The position numbers and the translations under genes are program-made. Below, one piece after another: positions 51,654 through 61,269 of a stretch of DNA of 64,000 nucleotides; position 1 is the first letter of the stretch; each line of letters starts with the position of its first letter. Source of the stretch: Gemmatimonadota bacterium (GTDB lineage: Bacteria; Gemmatimonadota; Gemmatimonadetes; Longimicrobiales; Gaopeijiaceae); contig JAWKQO010000001.1 of assembly GCA_041390105.1 (NCBI GenBank), positions 1,614,001-1,678,000 on the forward strand, given 5' to 3'. The notes under the pieces are model-generated. The model had not been told where the DNA came from and made no database searches. It saw only the letters and a list, made by a program, of their open reading frames with translations.

Positions 51654-53186
51654 TCACCCGCCTTCGACGATGCGGGCCCGACTTGCCGCGTTCCACTCCG
51701 GTCGCTCCGTGCGATTCGCGACCTCGAGGCCGAGGTAGTAGAGCAGTCGACCGATGCGGGCCGTCTTCTCTCCGTCGATGCGCTCGACCTCATCGGAGGG
51801 ACGGTGATAGTCGGGGTGGGTGCCGTTGAAGAAGAAGAGGATCGGCACGCCCTTGCGTGCGAAGTTGAAGTGATCCGACCGCGTGTAGAAGCTCTCTTCG
51901 GGCCAGATGTCGTCGATGGCTGTCATGCCGATCTCGGGATGGGCCTCGTTCACCTCCGCGAGGATGGTGCCCAACTCGGAGTGCTCCCTTCCGATCGCGA
52001 CGATGGTATCGGGCCAGTTGCGACCCACCATGTCCACGTTGAGGTCCGCCGCCACCTGGCTCAGCGGAACCGGTGGATGTTCGGCGAAGAAGCGACTCCC
52101 CCACAGGCCCTTCTCCTCCCCGGACACGAGCAGAAAGAGCAAGGAGCGGCGCGGCGCCAGGTCGAGGCCGCTGAAGGCCTGCGCCACCTCCATCACGGTC
52201 GCCGTACCCGACGCGTCGTCGTCGGCCCCGTTCCAGATGCTGTCGCCATCGACGGGCGCGCCCACCCCTACATGGTCCATGTGCGCAGAGTAGACGACAT
52301 ACTCGTCCCTCAGCTCCGGATCGCTGCCCCGTAGGATGCCCGCGACGTTGGGCGCCCGTGCTTCGCTGATCACCCGCACCGCCAGATCGAGCGTGAGCAC
52401 CACGTCCGGCAGGTCGGTCACCGCGAGGGGCGCTTCGGAAGGGCGGCGCAGCGCCTCCACATCGATGCCGAACCCTCCTGCCAACGCCGCCTGGCGCACA
52501 GCCAGAGTGGGAGTTCCCGACTCGCCTTCGAGTCGGAACGCCGTTTGTTGCGCCTGCAGGGCGGCGTCGCCGCGGAAGGTTTGCCGGTCGACATCCGTCG
52601 CCACCAACACCGACAACGCTCCAGCGTTGCGGAGCGCCCGGAGCAGTTGCCGTCCCGTGCGCGTGCGCAGCGGCACCTGACCCGCGGGAGGGAGCAACAC
52701 CACATGGCGGCCTTCCAAGCCACGCTCGCCCAGGCCTTCCTCCCAGCCCGCTTCGCCCGTCACCACGACCACGGCGCCGCGCAGGTGCCCCTCCGCCGGG
52801 CCGGTCGCGAACGAGAGATCCTCTCCGAAGGCGAGCTCGCCACCGCTCTCCAGCGAGGCGCGGGATGAGGTGAGGTCGGGTGCCACGTTGCGGATGGCAT
52901 AGCGCTGCACGTAGTCGCCCGCGAACGCAGGCTCCAACCCGAAGCGCTGGAACTCACTGGCGATCCACTCCGCGACCTCGTCCAGTTCGGGGCTCGGGGT
53001 GTCCCGACCCCGCATCGAGTCCGCCGCCAACACGCCGATCCGCTCGATCACGTCGGCGGCGCTGATGGACGCGGCCGCCGCCTCGCTACCGGTTCCCGTC
53101 CAGGGCTGGTCGGGGGTCCCTGGCCCGCACGCGACCAGAAGCACGACCAGCGCGGTGCGGGAAGGGGCCAGCCAGTTCTTTCTCAT
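51654..53186 (-). CDS. M28-family zinc aminopeptidase, lipoprotein (510 aa)
   Basis: A lipoprotein signal (ALVVLLVACG, Cys near residue 18) targets it to the cell envelope. A PA-like insert spans about residues 110-260. The catalytic M28 domain shows the zinc ligands YSAHMDHVG, NGADDDASG, VSGEEKGLWG, LNVDMVG and the final His in GTHPDYHRPSD. Cleaves N-terminal residues from peptides. The ATG at 53186 gives the lipobox at the right distance; longer frames do not. It follows the anti-sigma gene by about 106 bases. Confidence 0.93.
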   Translation of the reverse strand: MRKNWLAPSRTALVVLLVACGPGTPDQPWTGTGSEAAAASISAADVIERIGVLAADSMRGRDTPSPELDEVAEWIASEFQRFGLEPAFAGDYVQRYAIRNVAPDLTSSRASLESGGELAFGEDLSFATGPAEGHLRGAVVVVTGEAGWEEGLGERGLEGRHVVLLPPAGQVPLRTRTGRQLLRALRNAGALSVLVATDVDRQTFRGDAALQAQQTAFRLEGESGTPTLAVRQAALAGGFGIDVEALRRPSEAPLAVTDLPDVVLTLDLAVRVISEARAPNVAGILRGSDPELRDEYVVYSAHMDHVGVGAPVDGDSIWNGADDDASGTATVMEVAQAFSGLDLAPRRSLLFLLVSGEEKGLWGSRFFAEHPPVPLSQVAADLNVDMVGRNWPDTIVAIGREHSELGTILAEVNEAHPEIGMTAIDDIWPEESFYTRSDHFNFARKGVPILFFFNGTHPDYHRPSDEVERIDGEKTARIGRLLYYLGLEVANRTERPEWNAASRARIVEGG

Positions 53187-53292
53187 CGGACGTCCATAGA
53201 TTGGAGTATGCTGTGCGTGGTGCCCCGGCGCGCGAGGGACGCCGCCTTGGACAGCGTCCCGGTGGCCCTGGTGGAGCATACGCAGCAGGAAC

Positions 53293-54465
53293 CTAGTTGA
53301 GCACACGCAGCAGGAACTCGAGTGACTCCTTGCTGATGGGAGCCCGTGCCACCAACCAGCCGTTCCCGCGCCTGAGCACGACCTGGTTCCATCCCGCTTT
53401 CAAGGGCGGATTGGGAAGATCACGCATCGAGATCCGTTCGCGCTCGTTGGTGCCCAGCGTAGCATCGCCGGTGGTGAGCAACCCGAAGTAGCGAAGCTCG
53501 AGCGTATCTCCTTGATGGAGCCGCTGCAGGATACGAAGGCCCGGCTGACCGGGCACCCCCGCATCGGGTTCGATCGCGAGGATCTCGAAGCCCGGGACCG
53601 CCAGGGCATCCTCCTCCTTCTCTCTCTGGCGATAGGCCGTCGCGTCCCGGGTCGCCTCTGCCGCGGGCGCCCTGCGGCCCGGTGCAGACTCTGTCTCCGC
53701 GGGCACGCTGGCCCCGGCGCTCGCGCTGCCCACGGGCTGCGGAGTGGCGGGTGGAGGCGCCGCGGCCGCTGACGGCTCGGGCTTCTGCGTGCGGAGCAGC
53801 GCGTCGCTGGGCGGGGCCGCCTCGGCAGCACGGTTGGCGTCCGCCAGCTGGACGGCCGGGACGGTCGCGTCCAACCGCTCCGTCGCGGCTGGTGCCCCTT
53901 CTCTGGCGGCGGCGGCCTGGCGCTCCTCCTCCACCACGCGACGCGGCGTTGCGTCAGCCACCGGTTCGGCAGTCGCGCCCTGTTCGTCGACGACGCCCGG
54001 GCGTGCCTCGCTGAACGCAGTCGGAGCCTCCTCCAGGGCCTCGGCCCTCCTATCCATCTCGGGGCGAACGGCGCTGGCGAGGGTCCGTGCCTCGCCGAAG
54101 AAGGCGCCCCGACCGGCCCACCCAACACCGAGCGCCAACAGGATGGAGGCCGCCCACGCCAATCCCCAGGGCACGCCCGGTCCACGTCGCCTCGTTGCTG
54201 GCGGAGATCCGTCCTCTCCGGACTCGGGGGGACGCAGAGCGCGCAGGCGCAGCTCCTCGAAAGACGGCGGATCCAGCCGGCGGGGCGCTGTCTGTCCGAG
54301 CAAGGACTCGGCGCGCGCCCGGAGAACGCGCTCGTCCTCGAGACGAGCTCGGCAGGAGGAACAGCGCTCCAGGTGGGCACGGATCCGCTCCGAGGCCTCG
54401 TCCCCCAGGTGGTCCAGGGAGCCATCCAGATACGCGTGCAACTCTCCTTCAGGGATGTGCGACAT
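53293..54465 (-). CDS. Anti-sigma factor with zinc finger and large periplasmic domain (390 aa)
   Basis: The zf-HC2 domain is visible as HAYLDGSLD followed by HLERCSSC (HxxxCxxC) near residue 31. A transmembrane helix (WGLAWAASILLALGVGWAG) lies at about 99-117. The periplasmic part has a long Ala/Pro/Glu-rich linker and a C-terminal beta-rich domain (LELRYFGLLT...WNQVVLRRGNGWLVARAPIS). It should sequester the ECF factor whose gene overlaps its start by 17 bases. The long linker may reach other envelope components. The signal it senses is unknown. Confidence 0.87.
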   Translation of the reverse strand: MSHIPEGELHAYLDGSLDHLGDEASERIRAHLERCSSCRARLEDERVLRARAESLLGQTAPRRLDPPSFEELRLRALRPPESGEDGSPPATRRRGPGVPWGLAWAASILLALGVGWAGRGAFFGEARTLASAVRPEMDRRAEALEEAPTAFSEARPGVVDEQGATAEPVADATPRRVVEEERQAAAAREGAPAATERLDATVPAVQLADANRAAEAAPPSDALLRTQKPEPSAAAAPPPATPQPVGSASAGASVPAETESAPGRRAPAAEATRDATAYRQREKEEDALAVPGFEILAIEPDAGVPGQPGLRILQRLHQGDTLELRYFGLLTTGDATLGTNERERISMRDLPNPPLKAGWNQVVLRRGNGWLVARAPISKESLEFLLRVLN

Positions 54466-54949
54466 CGCTCTCTTCCCGCCCCTGATAGGCCTCTACCAGT
54501 CGCCTGCGCGCCCGCGCCAACGTGGTTCCGATGGCACCGGGCGCCAGACCCGTCTGCTCGGCGATCTCGCCATACCCGAACCCCGCGTCCCAGAGCAACA
54601 GGATCTCGCGATCGCGCTCACTCAACGACTCGAGCGCGGCGCGGACATCGAGGTTCCGCTGGGAACGCTCCAACACGCTGTCCGGGTCGTTGCCGACCGT
54701 CTGCGTCTCCATCTCTCCCTTGAGCAAGGTGAGGTGCTTCTTCCTGCGGACCACGGTCCGGATCTCGTCCCGAGCCAGGTTGGCCGCCACCGTGAAGAGC
54801 CAGGCGCGCGGGCGCTCGGGTTCTTCGCGCAGGGCCCGCACGAAGACCTCCTGCGCCAGCTCGTGCGCACGCTCTTCGTCCCAGACCTTCCGGTGGAGAT
54901 ACCGGACCAGGTCGGGAAAGACCGCTCGGTAGAGATCTGCCCAGTCCAA
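54449..54949 (-). CDS. ECF RNA polymerase sigma factor (166 aa)
   Basis: Region 2: WDEERAHELAQEVFVRALRE...RAWLFTVAANLARDEIR. Region 4: LSERDREILLLWDAGFGYGEIAEQTGLAPGAIGTTLARARRRLVE. Standard ECF length. The best start is TTG at 54949, with AGGAG about a dozen bases upstream; no in-frame ATG is available near the domain edge. Overlap with the zf-HC2 gene marks the pair as a co-expressed sigma/anti-sigma unit. Confidence 0.92.
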   Translation of the reverse strand: MDWADLYRAVFPDLVRYLHRKVWDEERAHELAQEVFVRALREEPERPRAWLFTVAANLARDEIRTVVRRKKHLTLLKGEMETQTVGNDPDSVLERSQRNLDVRAALESLSERDREILLLWDAGFGYGEIAEQTGLAPGAIGTTLARARRRLVEAYQGREESDVAHP

Positions 54950-55152
54950 ACCGGTGCACGCTCCTGGTCAGGCAATCCTTGGGTCTCTCCCTACACCACC
55001 CGGCACCTGTTGAGCCGAAACCTGTCGCTCTTCACAGGGGAGGACGATCGAGACGGGCCGCCTTGCACACCCTCGGCGATCCCGTATCGAGACCGGCGCC
55101 ACCAGCCCGGGGGGGACGCCCGTGGCTCAGTGAGTGGATCGGCGACCCCGCT

Positions 55153-55590
55153 TCAACGGGAGGCCCGGATGCGCGGGCGCTCTTCCTTGCGATAGACGAC
55201 CTTCAGCCCCGACCAGTCGGCGTCCACCGCGCAGACCTTGATGTCGACCAGCGCGAGCGGAAAGACCTGCTCCCGCACGCCGTCCTCGGTCAGGTCCCGA
55301 AACAGGGATGAGGATTTCTTGGGCCAGCACACCCAGATCGAACCATCCACGTCCACTCGATCCGCTGCTGGAGGCAGGTCGCGCTCCAGGCTTCTCCGGT
55401 CCCGCGCGAACAGCAGCAGCTGATCATAGCGGGCGCCGCGCGTCGAGAAGCGCAGCAGGGGAAGAGGCTCCGGGCGGTCCCGCAGCAAGTCCTCCAGATG
55501 GTCGGGCGGGCGCACCACCGCCACGCGCTGACCCGCCTTGAGCCCCAGCTTACGCGCCAGGGGCGTGCCGGAGTAGCCGACCGGCGGCAC
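55153..55590 (-). CDS. DUF3052-family protein (145 aa)
   Basis: A small cytoplasmic protein that begins VGYSGTPLARKLGLKAGQ and ends with DIKVCAVDADWSGLKVVYR; both are characteristic of DUF3052. The central CWPKKSS and DLTEDGVRE are also conserved there. No catalytic role is known for the family. It is separated by one base from the GWxTD-like gene upstream, so it is probably on the same transcript. Confidence 0.85.
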   Translation of the reverse strand: MPPVGYSGTPLARKLGLKAGQRVAVVRPPDHLEDLLRDRPEPLPLLRFSTRGARYDQLLLFARDRRSLERDLPPAADRVDVDGSIWVCWPKKSSSLFRDLTEDGVREQVFPLALVDIKVCAVDADWSGLKVVYRKEERPRIRASR

Positions 55591-55591
55591 G

Positions 55592-57484
55592 TCAGCCCGT
55601 CACCACCACGCGGCGGCTCAGCACCATGGGGGCGCGACCGATCAGCGTGATCTCGACATGCAGCGTGTAGTCTCCCGGCTCCAACTCGGGCAGGGAAAGG
55701 GCCACCGTGCGGAAGATGGTGCCCAGCTCGTCGGGGCCGGCGTCCTCGAAGGAGACGACCAGCGGGACGTCGGGCTCCAGGATGCGCAGGAACTCACCCG
55801 CGCGGCGCAGCAAGCTCGGCCGCCCCTGAGTGACGCCTACCGTGACCTGCGCGCGATCCCCGGGGCGGAGGTTGTAGACCTCCCAAGCCAACGTGATCCG
55901 CTGGCCCGATCGCACCCGGACCCCCGGAAGCGCGCGCGCTGCCGCCTCCGCCACTGAACCGGGGAGTCCTCCTTCGCCGTCCAGAACGAGCAGATCGGAG
56001 GCCGCCGCGAGATCGGGCAGGATGGAGATCTGACTGAGTCCCTGCCGCGCGCGCCACGCGTAACGGGTCCCTGGACTCAACACCTCCATCCCGAGGATGT
56101 ACTCGCCGTTGGGGACCTCCGCAGTGAGGGCTCCGACGGCCGAGGATCCGCGTAGTTCGAGCTCCGGCTCTCCATCGGGGCGCAGCACGAAGAAACCGGT
56201 CTGCACGCTGAGCTCTCCCGCGCGCGCCAGACCGGCGGGCGAGCTGTCCGTCGCCGCGGCGGCGCCGTCCTGCCCGTCGGAACGGAAGGGATCCGAACGC
56301 TCGAAGGGGCTGGGCGCGGGGGCCCGTTGTCCGCGTGCCGGCGGCCCTCTCCGCGGTGCCTGCGCCACCGGAGCGGGTTGGGCATCCTCACCGGGCTGCC
56401 AGGCCGCCACCACCAGCAAGGAATCGCCTCGGCGGAAGCGGGCGACCTGCGAGTACAACGGATCGATGTCCGGAGCGTAGCGCGGCGCATAGCCGGTGCG
56501 GGGCTTCCGCTGCTCGATCGTCCACTCGTCTGCCGGGATCTCGGTGGGATGTTCGAGGTAGCGCCCCGGTGGCACATACTGCGCGCTCTTGGGGTGGTGG
56601 CGGCCGATCACGTAGCGGTCGTCGGCGGCCAGCCCCTGCTGCCCCGGCACCAGGCCCCGCCCCCGCTCCCAACCCACCTCGGGACCGTAGCGCGTGGTGA
56701 GCTCCTCCAGGTCCTCCTCCCAATCCAGGCCGAACGGGTTGGCCGCGTTGCGACGGATCAACACGACCGCCTTGCGCGCGTAATGCTCGGCGAGCCTGTC
56801 GTTGCCGGGCTCGAGGAAGAGCGGATCGGCGAGCAGCCAGAACGTCTGCTCGAAGGTCGCACGGCCGGCCTCGTCGCCGTCCAGCGCCTTGCGCGCATCC
56901 TCATCCAGCAAGAAGCGAGTCGAGCGGAACCAGGCGGCGGTATCCGCGGGCATCTGGGTCAGCGCTCGCTCGAAGGTGGCAAGCGACTCGACCGTGCTGC
57001 CCATCCCCTGCAGCACCACACCCTTCAACGCGCCGCACCACCAGACCTCGGGGATCTCACAGTCATCGGTGAGCAGCGCGGCGCGCTGCCAGGCCTGGGT
57101 CTCCCCGAGGTAGAAGACGATCTGCCCGAGGAGCCATGCGTCCGGAGCCGCGCGGTACGCTCCGAAGAGGATGCTGAGGAGTTGGTTGCGTTGGAGCGTG
57201 ACCGCGGGCGGCTCGTCGTCGAGGGGTGACTCGTCGCCGCCATGACGCAGGCAGAGGCGTCCGACCATTTCGTCGCAGAAGCCGCCACCGCCGCGGACCT
57301 CTGGCGGGATGCGACTCTCCCGGAACGACTCGAACTCGATCTGTGCCTGGTGGGCTGCAGCGACCAGGGAGTCCGCGTGAGCCGATCCGTTCTCCTGCGC
57401 CAGCGACGGGGACGGGTGTGCTGCCACCAAGAGGCCCAGGACGGAGGCCCGCCACGCCCGACGCCACCCTGCCCCTGCCACCAT
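55592..57484 (-). CDS. Exported GWxTD-like protein (630 aa)
   Basis: A signal peptide (ASVLGLLVAAHPSPSLAQ) is followed by a helical region of about 130 residues with cysteine pairs (GGFCDEMVGRLC), then a segment RATFEQTFWLLADPLFL..NDRLAEHYARK that resembles the FW..RDP...N..EHYRRV part of GWxTD proteins. After a Pro/Ala-rich linker the C-terminus is beta-sandwich-like (ITLAWEVYNLRPGDRAQVTVGV). The GWxTD family is common in Gemmatimonadota and Acidobacteria; its function is not known. The match is partial, so I treat it as a relative only. Confidence 0.6.
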   Translation of the reverse strand: MVAGAGWRRAWRASVLGLLVAAHPSPSLAQENGSAHADSLVAAAHQAQIEFESFRESRIPPEVRGGGGFCDEMVGRLCLRHGGDESPLDDEPPAVTLQRNQLLSILFGAYRAAPDAWLLGQIVFYLGETQAWQRAALLTDDCEIPEVWWCGALKGVVLQGMGSTVESLATFERALTQMPADTAAWFRSTRFLLDEDARKALDGDEAGRATFEQTFWLLADPLFLEPGNDRLAEHYARKAVVLIRRNAANPFGLDWEEDLEELTTRYGPEVGWERGRGLVPGQQGLAADDRYVIGRHHPKSAQYVPPGRYLEHPTEIPADEWTIEQRKPRTGYAPRYAPDIDPLYSQVARFRRGDSLLVVAAWQPGEDAQPAPVAQAPRRGPPARGQRAPAPSPFERSDPFRSDGQDGAAAATDSSPAGLARAGELSVQTGFFVLRPDGEPELELRGSSAVGALTAEVPNGEYILGMEVLSPGTRYAWRARQGLSQISILPDLAAASDLLVLDGEGGLPGSVAEAAARALPGVRVRSGQRITLAWEVYNLRPGDRAQVTVGVTQGRPSLLRRAGEFLRILEPDVPLVVSFEDAGPDELGTIFRTVALSLPELEPGDYTLHVEITLIGRAPMVLSRRVVVTG

Positions 57485-57648
57485 GCCACCTCCTCCGACC
57501 CTGAGCGTGGGACCGCGTGCCGCGGTCGCTGCGTCAGATACACGACCGCCATGGGGCGGGTCCCGTTAGCCCACCCGTCCAGCGGGCCACCGCGCAGGTC
57601 CCACGCGGAGGCTCGGGCCGGCTCGGCAACCGGCCCCTGAACGACGAA

Positions 57649-57676
57649 CGCCCCGGCCGCGAATGCGACCGGGGCG
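57649..57676 (-). terminator. Terminator after the copper-protein gene
   Basis: CGCCCCGG at 57649-57656 pairs with CCGGGGCG at 57669-57676; inside, CGC and GCG pair around GAAT. On the minus strand it starts 27 bases after the cupredoxin stop and is followed by TTCGTCGTT. Confidence 0.75.
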
Positions 57677-57702
57677 CCGTGCGCGTCCGAGGACGCGGGA
57701 GT

Positions 57703-58314
57703 CTACTGGCGCACGCCGGCCGAACCGTCCGACGAGACCGTGAAGGCCACCCACATACCGATCTGGGCATGGCCGGGGATGTAGCAGAGCATCTGGTACT
57801 TGCCAGCCGTCTCGGCCGTGAAGGTGATGACCTCGGACTGGCCGGGCATCGTGGCGTCCGTCAGGGAGCCCGGGTTGGTGGAGACCGCGCCAGCGAACAC
57901 CGGATTGGGCGTGATGGCACCCATCATGGAGTCGCGCCAGGCCTCGATCCCCAGGCTGTGCGCCATGTTGGGATCGTCGTTCTTGAAGTTGATCGTGACA
58001 TGCGACCCCGCCGGCACGACGATCTCGCCGTGACCACCGAGGAAGCCGTTGAAGTTCCAGTAGTTCTGCGCGTTGGTGGCACCCGCCGTGATGTCGAGCG
58101 TGACGTTCGAGCCGTCCATCTGGAACCACTCGGGAGTCATCAGCTCACCCATGGGGGCTTCCGCCATCTGCTCACCAGCGGCGGGCATTTCATGCTCCAT
58201 CGGCGCGGCCTGCTCACCACCGCCAGCGGCTTCTGACCCGCCGGACTCCGATCCGCCGCACGCGGTGCCGGCGAGGGCGAAGGCGAAAGCAGAGAGAAGA
58301 GCGAGACGCTTCAT
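57703..58314 (-). CDS. Sulfocyanin-like cupredoxin, lipoprotein (203 aa)
   Basis: A lipoprotein signal (AFALAGTACGG, Cys near residue 19) precedes a Gly/Met-rich linker and one cupredoxin domain. Type-1 copper ligands can be read as the histidine in NMAHSLGI and Cys, His and Met in the C-terminal LCYIPGHAQIGMW. This Cys-(4)-His-(4)-Met layout and the NPGSLTDATMPGQS region fit the sulfocyanin family. Membrane-tethered, one-electron carrier; possible donor to the cbb3 oxidase or partner of the multihaem chain, which is inference. Monocistronic, with a good terminator. Confidence 0.85.
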   Translation of the reverse strand: MKRLALLSAFAFALAGTACGGSESGGSEAAGGGEQAAPMEHEMPAAGEQMAEAPMGELMTPEWFQMDGSNVTLDITAGATNAQNYWNFNGFLGGHGEIVVPAGSHVTINFKNDDPNMAHSLGIEAWRDSMMGAITPNPVFAGAVSTNPGSLTDATMPGQSEVITFTAETAGKYQMLCYIPGHAQIGMWVAFTVSSDGSAGVRQ

Positions 58315-58577
58315 GGTTGGTCTTCCTGTGCTGAGTTTGCGGCTTACGATCCGACCTCCGGGGGCCCGCTAACCTCCGGACGGAACTCCGGGCTCCCTGC
58401 CAGCATGCCCGCAGCCCCATAAGCTAGCCAAGAGCCTTCCCGGCCGGTACCGGTCCCGGTGGAATCCCCTACGCGCCGGCTCTCCCGGCGGTCCCGCGCT
58501 GCTCCGCCTACGGCGTTTCCACGTCCGGCCAACGGACCGGGGCTCGCATCAGGGGCCGGCGGAACCGCCCGCGCGGC

Positions 58578-59183
58578 TCAGCCGCTCCACGGGGGAACGA
58601 CATGGTTGGCCCGGGCATACGCGATGGCCTGGCCCAGGTGCTCGTGCATGTGGGTGGTGGTCGCCACCCAAAGGCCGCCCACCGTGCTGCTGCGACCGAA
58701 CAGGTCGATCTCGCGGTTGGGCTCGGCCGCACTCTCGTTCATCGCGGCCCGGAGATGCGCGAAGCTGGCTTTCAGGTCGGCGATGATCTCCGCGCGAGTG
58801 GCGGACCGCGTCTCGTAGGGCACCACCGTCGCGCCGTAGTCCAGGGTGATACCGGTGGAAGCGGGCGCCTCGACGCCGGCGGGCAACGTCAGGAAGTAGT
58901 TGTCGGCGGCCACATGCATGAAGACCTCACCGGCCGAGCGCACGCCTTCCATCGGCCGCCAGGCGTACTGCTCTTCGGTCATCGCCTCCGCGAGCGCCAC
59001 CAGCTTCTGCTCGACCTGCGCCACGGCTTGTTCCATGTCCGCCATGGGATCGAAGGCCTCGGCGGCGGTCGTCGACGACGCCGGCTCCGCGGACTGTCCG
59101 TCGGCGGAACCACAGGCAACCATGCCCAGCGACACCAACAACGCCGCCCACCCGCTCGCCTCTCGTGCACCGATCTCGCGCAT
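58578..59183 (-). CDS. DinB-family protein, lipoprotein (201 aa)
   Basis: A lipoprotein signal (ALLVSLGMVACGS) is followed by a four-helix DinB-type domain: EEQYAWRPMEGVRSAGEVFMHVAADNYF contains one conserved metal-binding histidine, and THMHEHLGQAIAYAR contains the others near the C-terminus. DinB-like proteins often bind a divalent metal and include thiol transferases; exported versions have no known role. It stands between thiC and the cupredoxin with its own upstream gap. Confidence 0.83.
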   Translation of the reverse strand: MREIGAREASGWAALLVSLGMVACGSADGQSAEPASSTTAAEAFDPMADMEQAVAQVEQKLVALAEAMTEEQYAWRPMEGVRSAGEVFMHVAADNYFLTLPAGVEAPASTGITLDYGATVVPYETRSATRAEIIADLKASFAHLRAAMNESAAEPNREIDLFGRSSTVGGLWVATTTHMHEHLGQAIAYARANHVVPPWSG

Positions 59184-59282
59184 GGTTCCTCCGGTTCAGG
59201 GCAACACACGTGGAATGGTATCGTACGACCCTCGACGGAAACCGTTGCAGCCCCCGAAGAGTGCCCGGCTCACCTGACCGCC

Positions 59283-61181
59283 TCAGACGTCCCGGTAGAT
59301 CTCCGCACCCGTGACCACGAACTCCTCGGCCTTCTCCCTCAGACCGGCCTCGATGGCATCGACCGTCTCCATGCCTTTGGCCCGAGCATACTCCCGTACG
59401 TCCTGCGTGATGCGCATCGAGCAGAACTTGGGCCCACACATGGAACAGAAGTGGGCGACCTTGGATGATTCCTTGGGAAGCGTAGCGTCGTGGAATTGTC
59501 GCGCGCGCTCCGGATCCAGGCTCAGGTTGAACTGGTCGTTCCAGCGGAACTCGAAGCGCGCCTTGGAGAGGGCGTTGTCGCGGATCTGGGCTCCTGGATG
59601 TCCCTTGGCCAGATCGGCCGCGTGCGCCGCGATGCGGTACGTGACGATGCCCTCGCGCACGTCGTGCTTGTCGGGAAGTCCGAGATGCTCCTTGGGCGTC
59701 ACGTAGCAGAGCATCGCCGTGCCGTACCATCCGATCATGGCCGCACCGATCCCCGACGTGATGTGGTCGTACCCGGGCGCGATGTCGGTGGTCAGGGGCC
59801 CCAGGGTATAGAACGGCGCCTCGTCGCACCACTCGAGCTGCTTGGTCATGTTCTCCTGGATCATGTGCATGGGCACATGGCCGGGGCCTTCGTTCATGAC
59901 CTGGACATCGTGCTCCCAGGCACGGCGCGTCAGTTCCCCCTGCGCCTTCAGCTCGGCGAACTGGGCTTCGTCGTTGGCGTCCGCAATCGATCCAGGGCGC
60001 AGGCCGTCTCCGATGGAGAAGGATACATCGTACGCGGCCATGATCTCGCAGATATCGTCCCAGTGCGTGTAGAGGAAGTTCTCCTGGTGATGGGCCAGAC
60101 ACCATTTCGCGATGATGGAGCCGCCCCTCGAGACGATTCCCGTGGTCCGTTCGGCGGTGAGGGGAATGAACCGCAAGAGCACGCCAGCGTGGATCGTGAA
60201 GTAGTCGACCCCCTGCTCGGCTTGCTCGATGAGCGTGTCGCGGAAGATCTCCCAGGTCAGCGCCTCCGGGACGCCGCCGACCTTTTCGAGCGCCTGGTAG
60301 ATCGGCACGGTGCCCACCGGCACGGGGCAGTTCCGGAGAATCCACTCGCGCGTCTCATGGATATTCCGGCCCGTGGAGAGATCCATCAGGGTATCCGCGC
60401 CCCAACGGATGGCCCACACCATCTTCTCCACCTCCTCGGCGATCGAGGACGTGACAGCCGAGTTCCCGATGTTGGCGTTGATCTTCACCTTGAAGTTGCG
60501 GCCGATGATCATCGGCTCCAACTCGGTGTGGTTGATGTTGGCCGGAATGATCGCACGCCCGCGCGCGACTTCGTCGCGCACGAACTCCGGGGTGATCACC
60601 GATGGAATCCGCGCTCCGAACGGCTGACCTGGATGCTGTGCCAGGAGTCGAGTCCCACCCTGCGTGCCGGCAAGTTGGGCGCGCAGCTCCTCCGCGCGCT
60701 GGTTTTCCCGGATGGCGATGTACTCCATCTCCGGCGTCACCATGCCCTGGCGAGCGTAGTGCATCTGTGTGACCCGGCGGCCCGCCCTGGCCCGGCGCGG
60801 ATCCCGGCGCAGCGAGAAGTGCAGCGCCTGGGCGTCGGGATCCTCTGCCCGCTCGCGGCCGTAGCGGGAGGTCGGTCCCTGCAGGTGCTCCGTGTCATCT
60901 CGCTCATCGATCCAGATGCTCCGCACCGGATCGAGACCCCGCGTCAGATCGACGGTCGTCCGGGGATCGGTGTAGGGACCCGACGTGTCGTAGAGCGTGA
61001 CCGGAGGGTTGACCTCCGCGCCGAACGACGACGGCGTCGGGTCCAGCGTGACCTCACGCATGGGAACCTGAAGATCGGAGCGGCTTCCAGGGACGTGGAT
61101 CTTCCTGGACCGCGGGAATGGACGCGTCACCTCGTCGTTGAGCTCGTGGACGCGCTCGTGGACTGCGGAATCGCGGGACAT
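59283..61181 (-). CDS. thiC: Phosphomethylpyrimidine synthase ThiC (632 aa)
   Basis: A radical-SAM enzyme that converts aminoimidazole ribotide to HMP-P in thiamine synthesis. The C-terminal CSMCGPKFCSM supplies the cluster cysteines (CxxCxxxxC), and NEGPGHVPMH and MIGWYGTAMLCYVTP are near-invariant family segments. The N-terminal ThiC-associated domain covers about the first 100 residues. Full length for a bacterial ThiC. The ATG at 61181 is 11 bases after the TPP riboswitch, which therefore controls access to its ribosome-binding site (GGGAAGCGAGG). Confidence 0.97.
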   Translation of the reverse strand: MSRDSAVHERVHELNDEVTRPFPRSRKIHVPGSRSDLQVPMREVTLDPTPSSFGAEVNPPVTLYDTSGPYTDPRTTVDLTRGLDPVRSIWIDERDDTEHLQGPTSRYGRERAEDPDAQALHFSLRRDPRRARAGRRVTQMHYARQGMVTPEMEYIAIRENQRAEELRAQLAGTQGGTRLLAQHPGQPFGARIPSVITPEFVRDEVARGRAIIPANINHTELEPMIIGRNFKVKINANIGNSAVTSSIAEEVEKMVWAIRWGADTLMDLSTGRNIHETREWILRNCPVPVGTVPIYQALEKVGGVPEALTWEIFRDTLIEQAEQGVDYFTIHAGVLLRFIPLTAERTTGIVSRGGSIIAKWCLAHHQENFLYTHWDDICEIMAAYDVSFSIGDGLRPGSIADANDEAQFAELKAQGELTRRAWEHDVQVMNEGPGHVPMHMIQENMTKQLEWCDEAPFYTLGPLTTDIAPGYDHITSGIGAAMIGWYGTAMLCYVTPKEHLGLPDKHDVREGIVTYRIAAHAADLAKGHPGAQIRDNALSKARFEFRWNDQFNLSLDPERARQFHDATLPKESSKVAHFCSMCGPKFCSMRITQDVREYARAKGMETVDAIEAGLREKAEEFVVTGAEIYRDV

Positions 61182-61189
61182 GCGGGCCT

Positions 61190-61269
61190 CGCTTCCCTAC
61201 GCCGGTACGAGCCGGGTCAGGTTCGAAGGGTCTGATCTCAGCCCCGGGCCCTCCGGGGCACCCCCAGCG
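61190..61269 (-). ncRNA. TPP (thiamine pyrophosphate) riboswitch
   Basis: Read on the minus strand, the leader has GGGGTGCC, then GGGCTGAGATC, ACCCTTCGAACCTGA and GCGTAGGGAAGC: the conserved blocks of the thi-box in the right order. The last helix strand overlaps the thiC ribosome-binding site, so TPP binding should block translation. No terminator hairpin or T-tract lies between it and the start codon. Confidence 0.95.
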
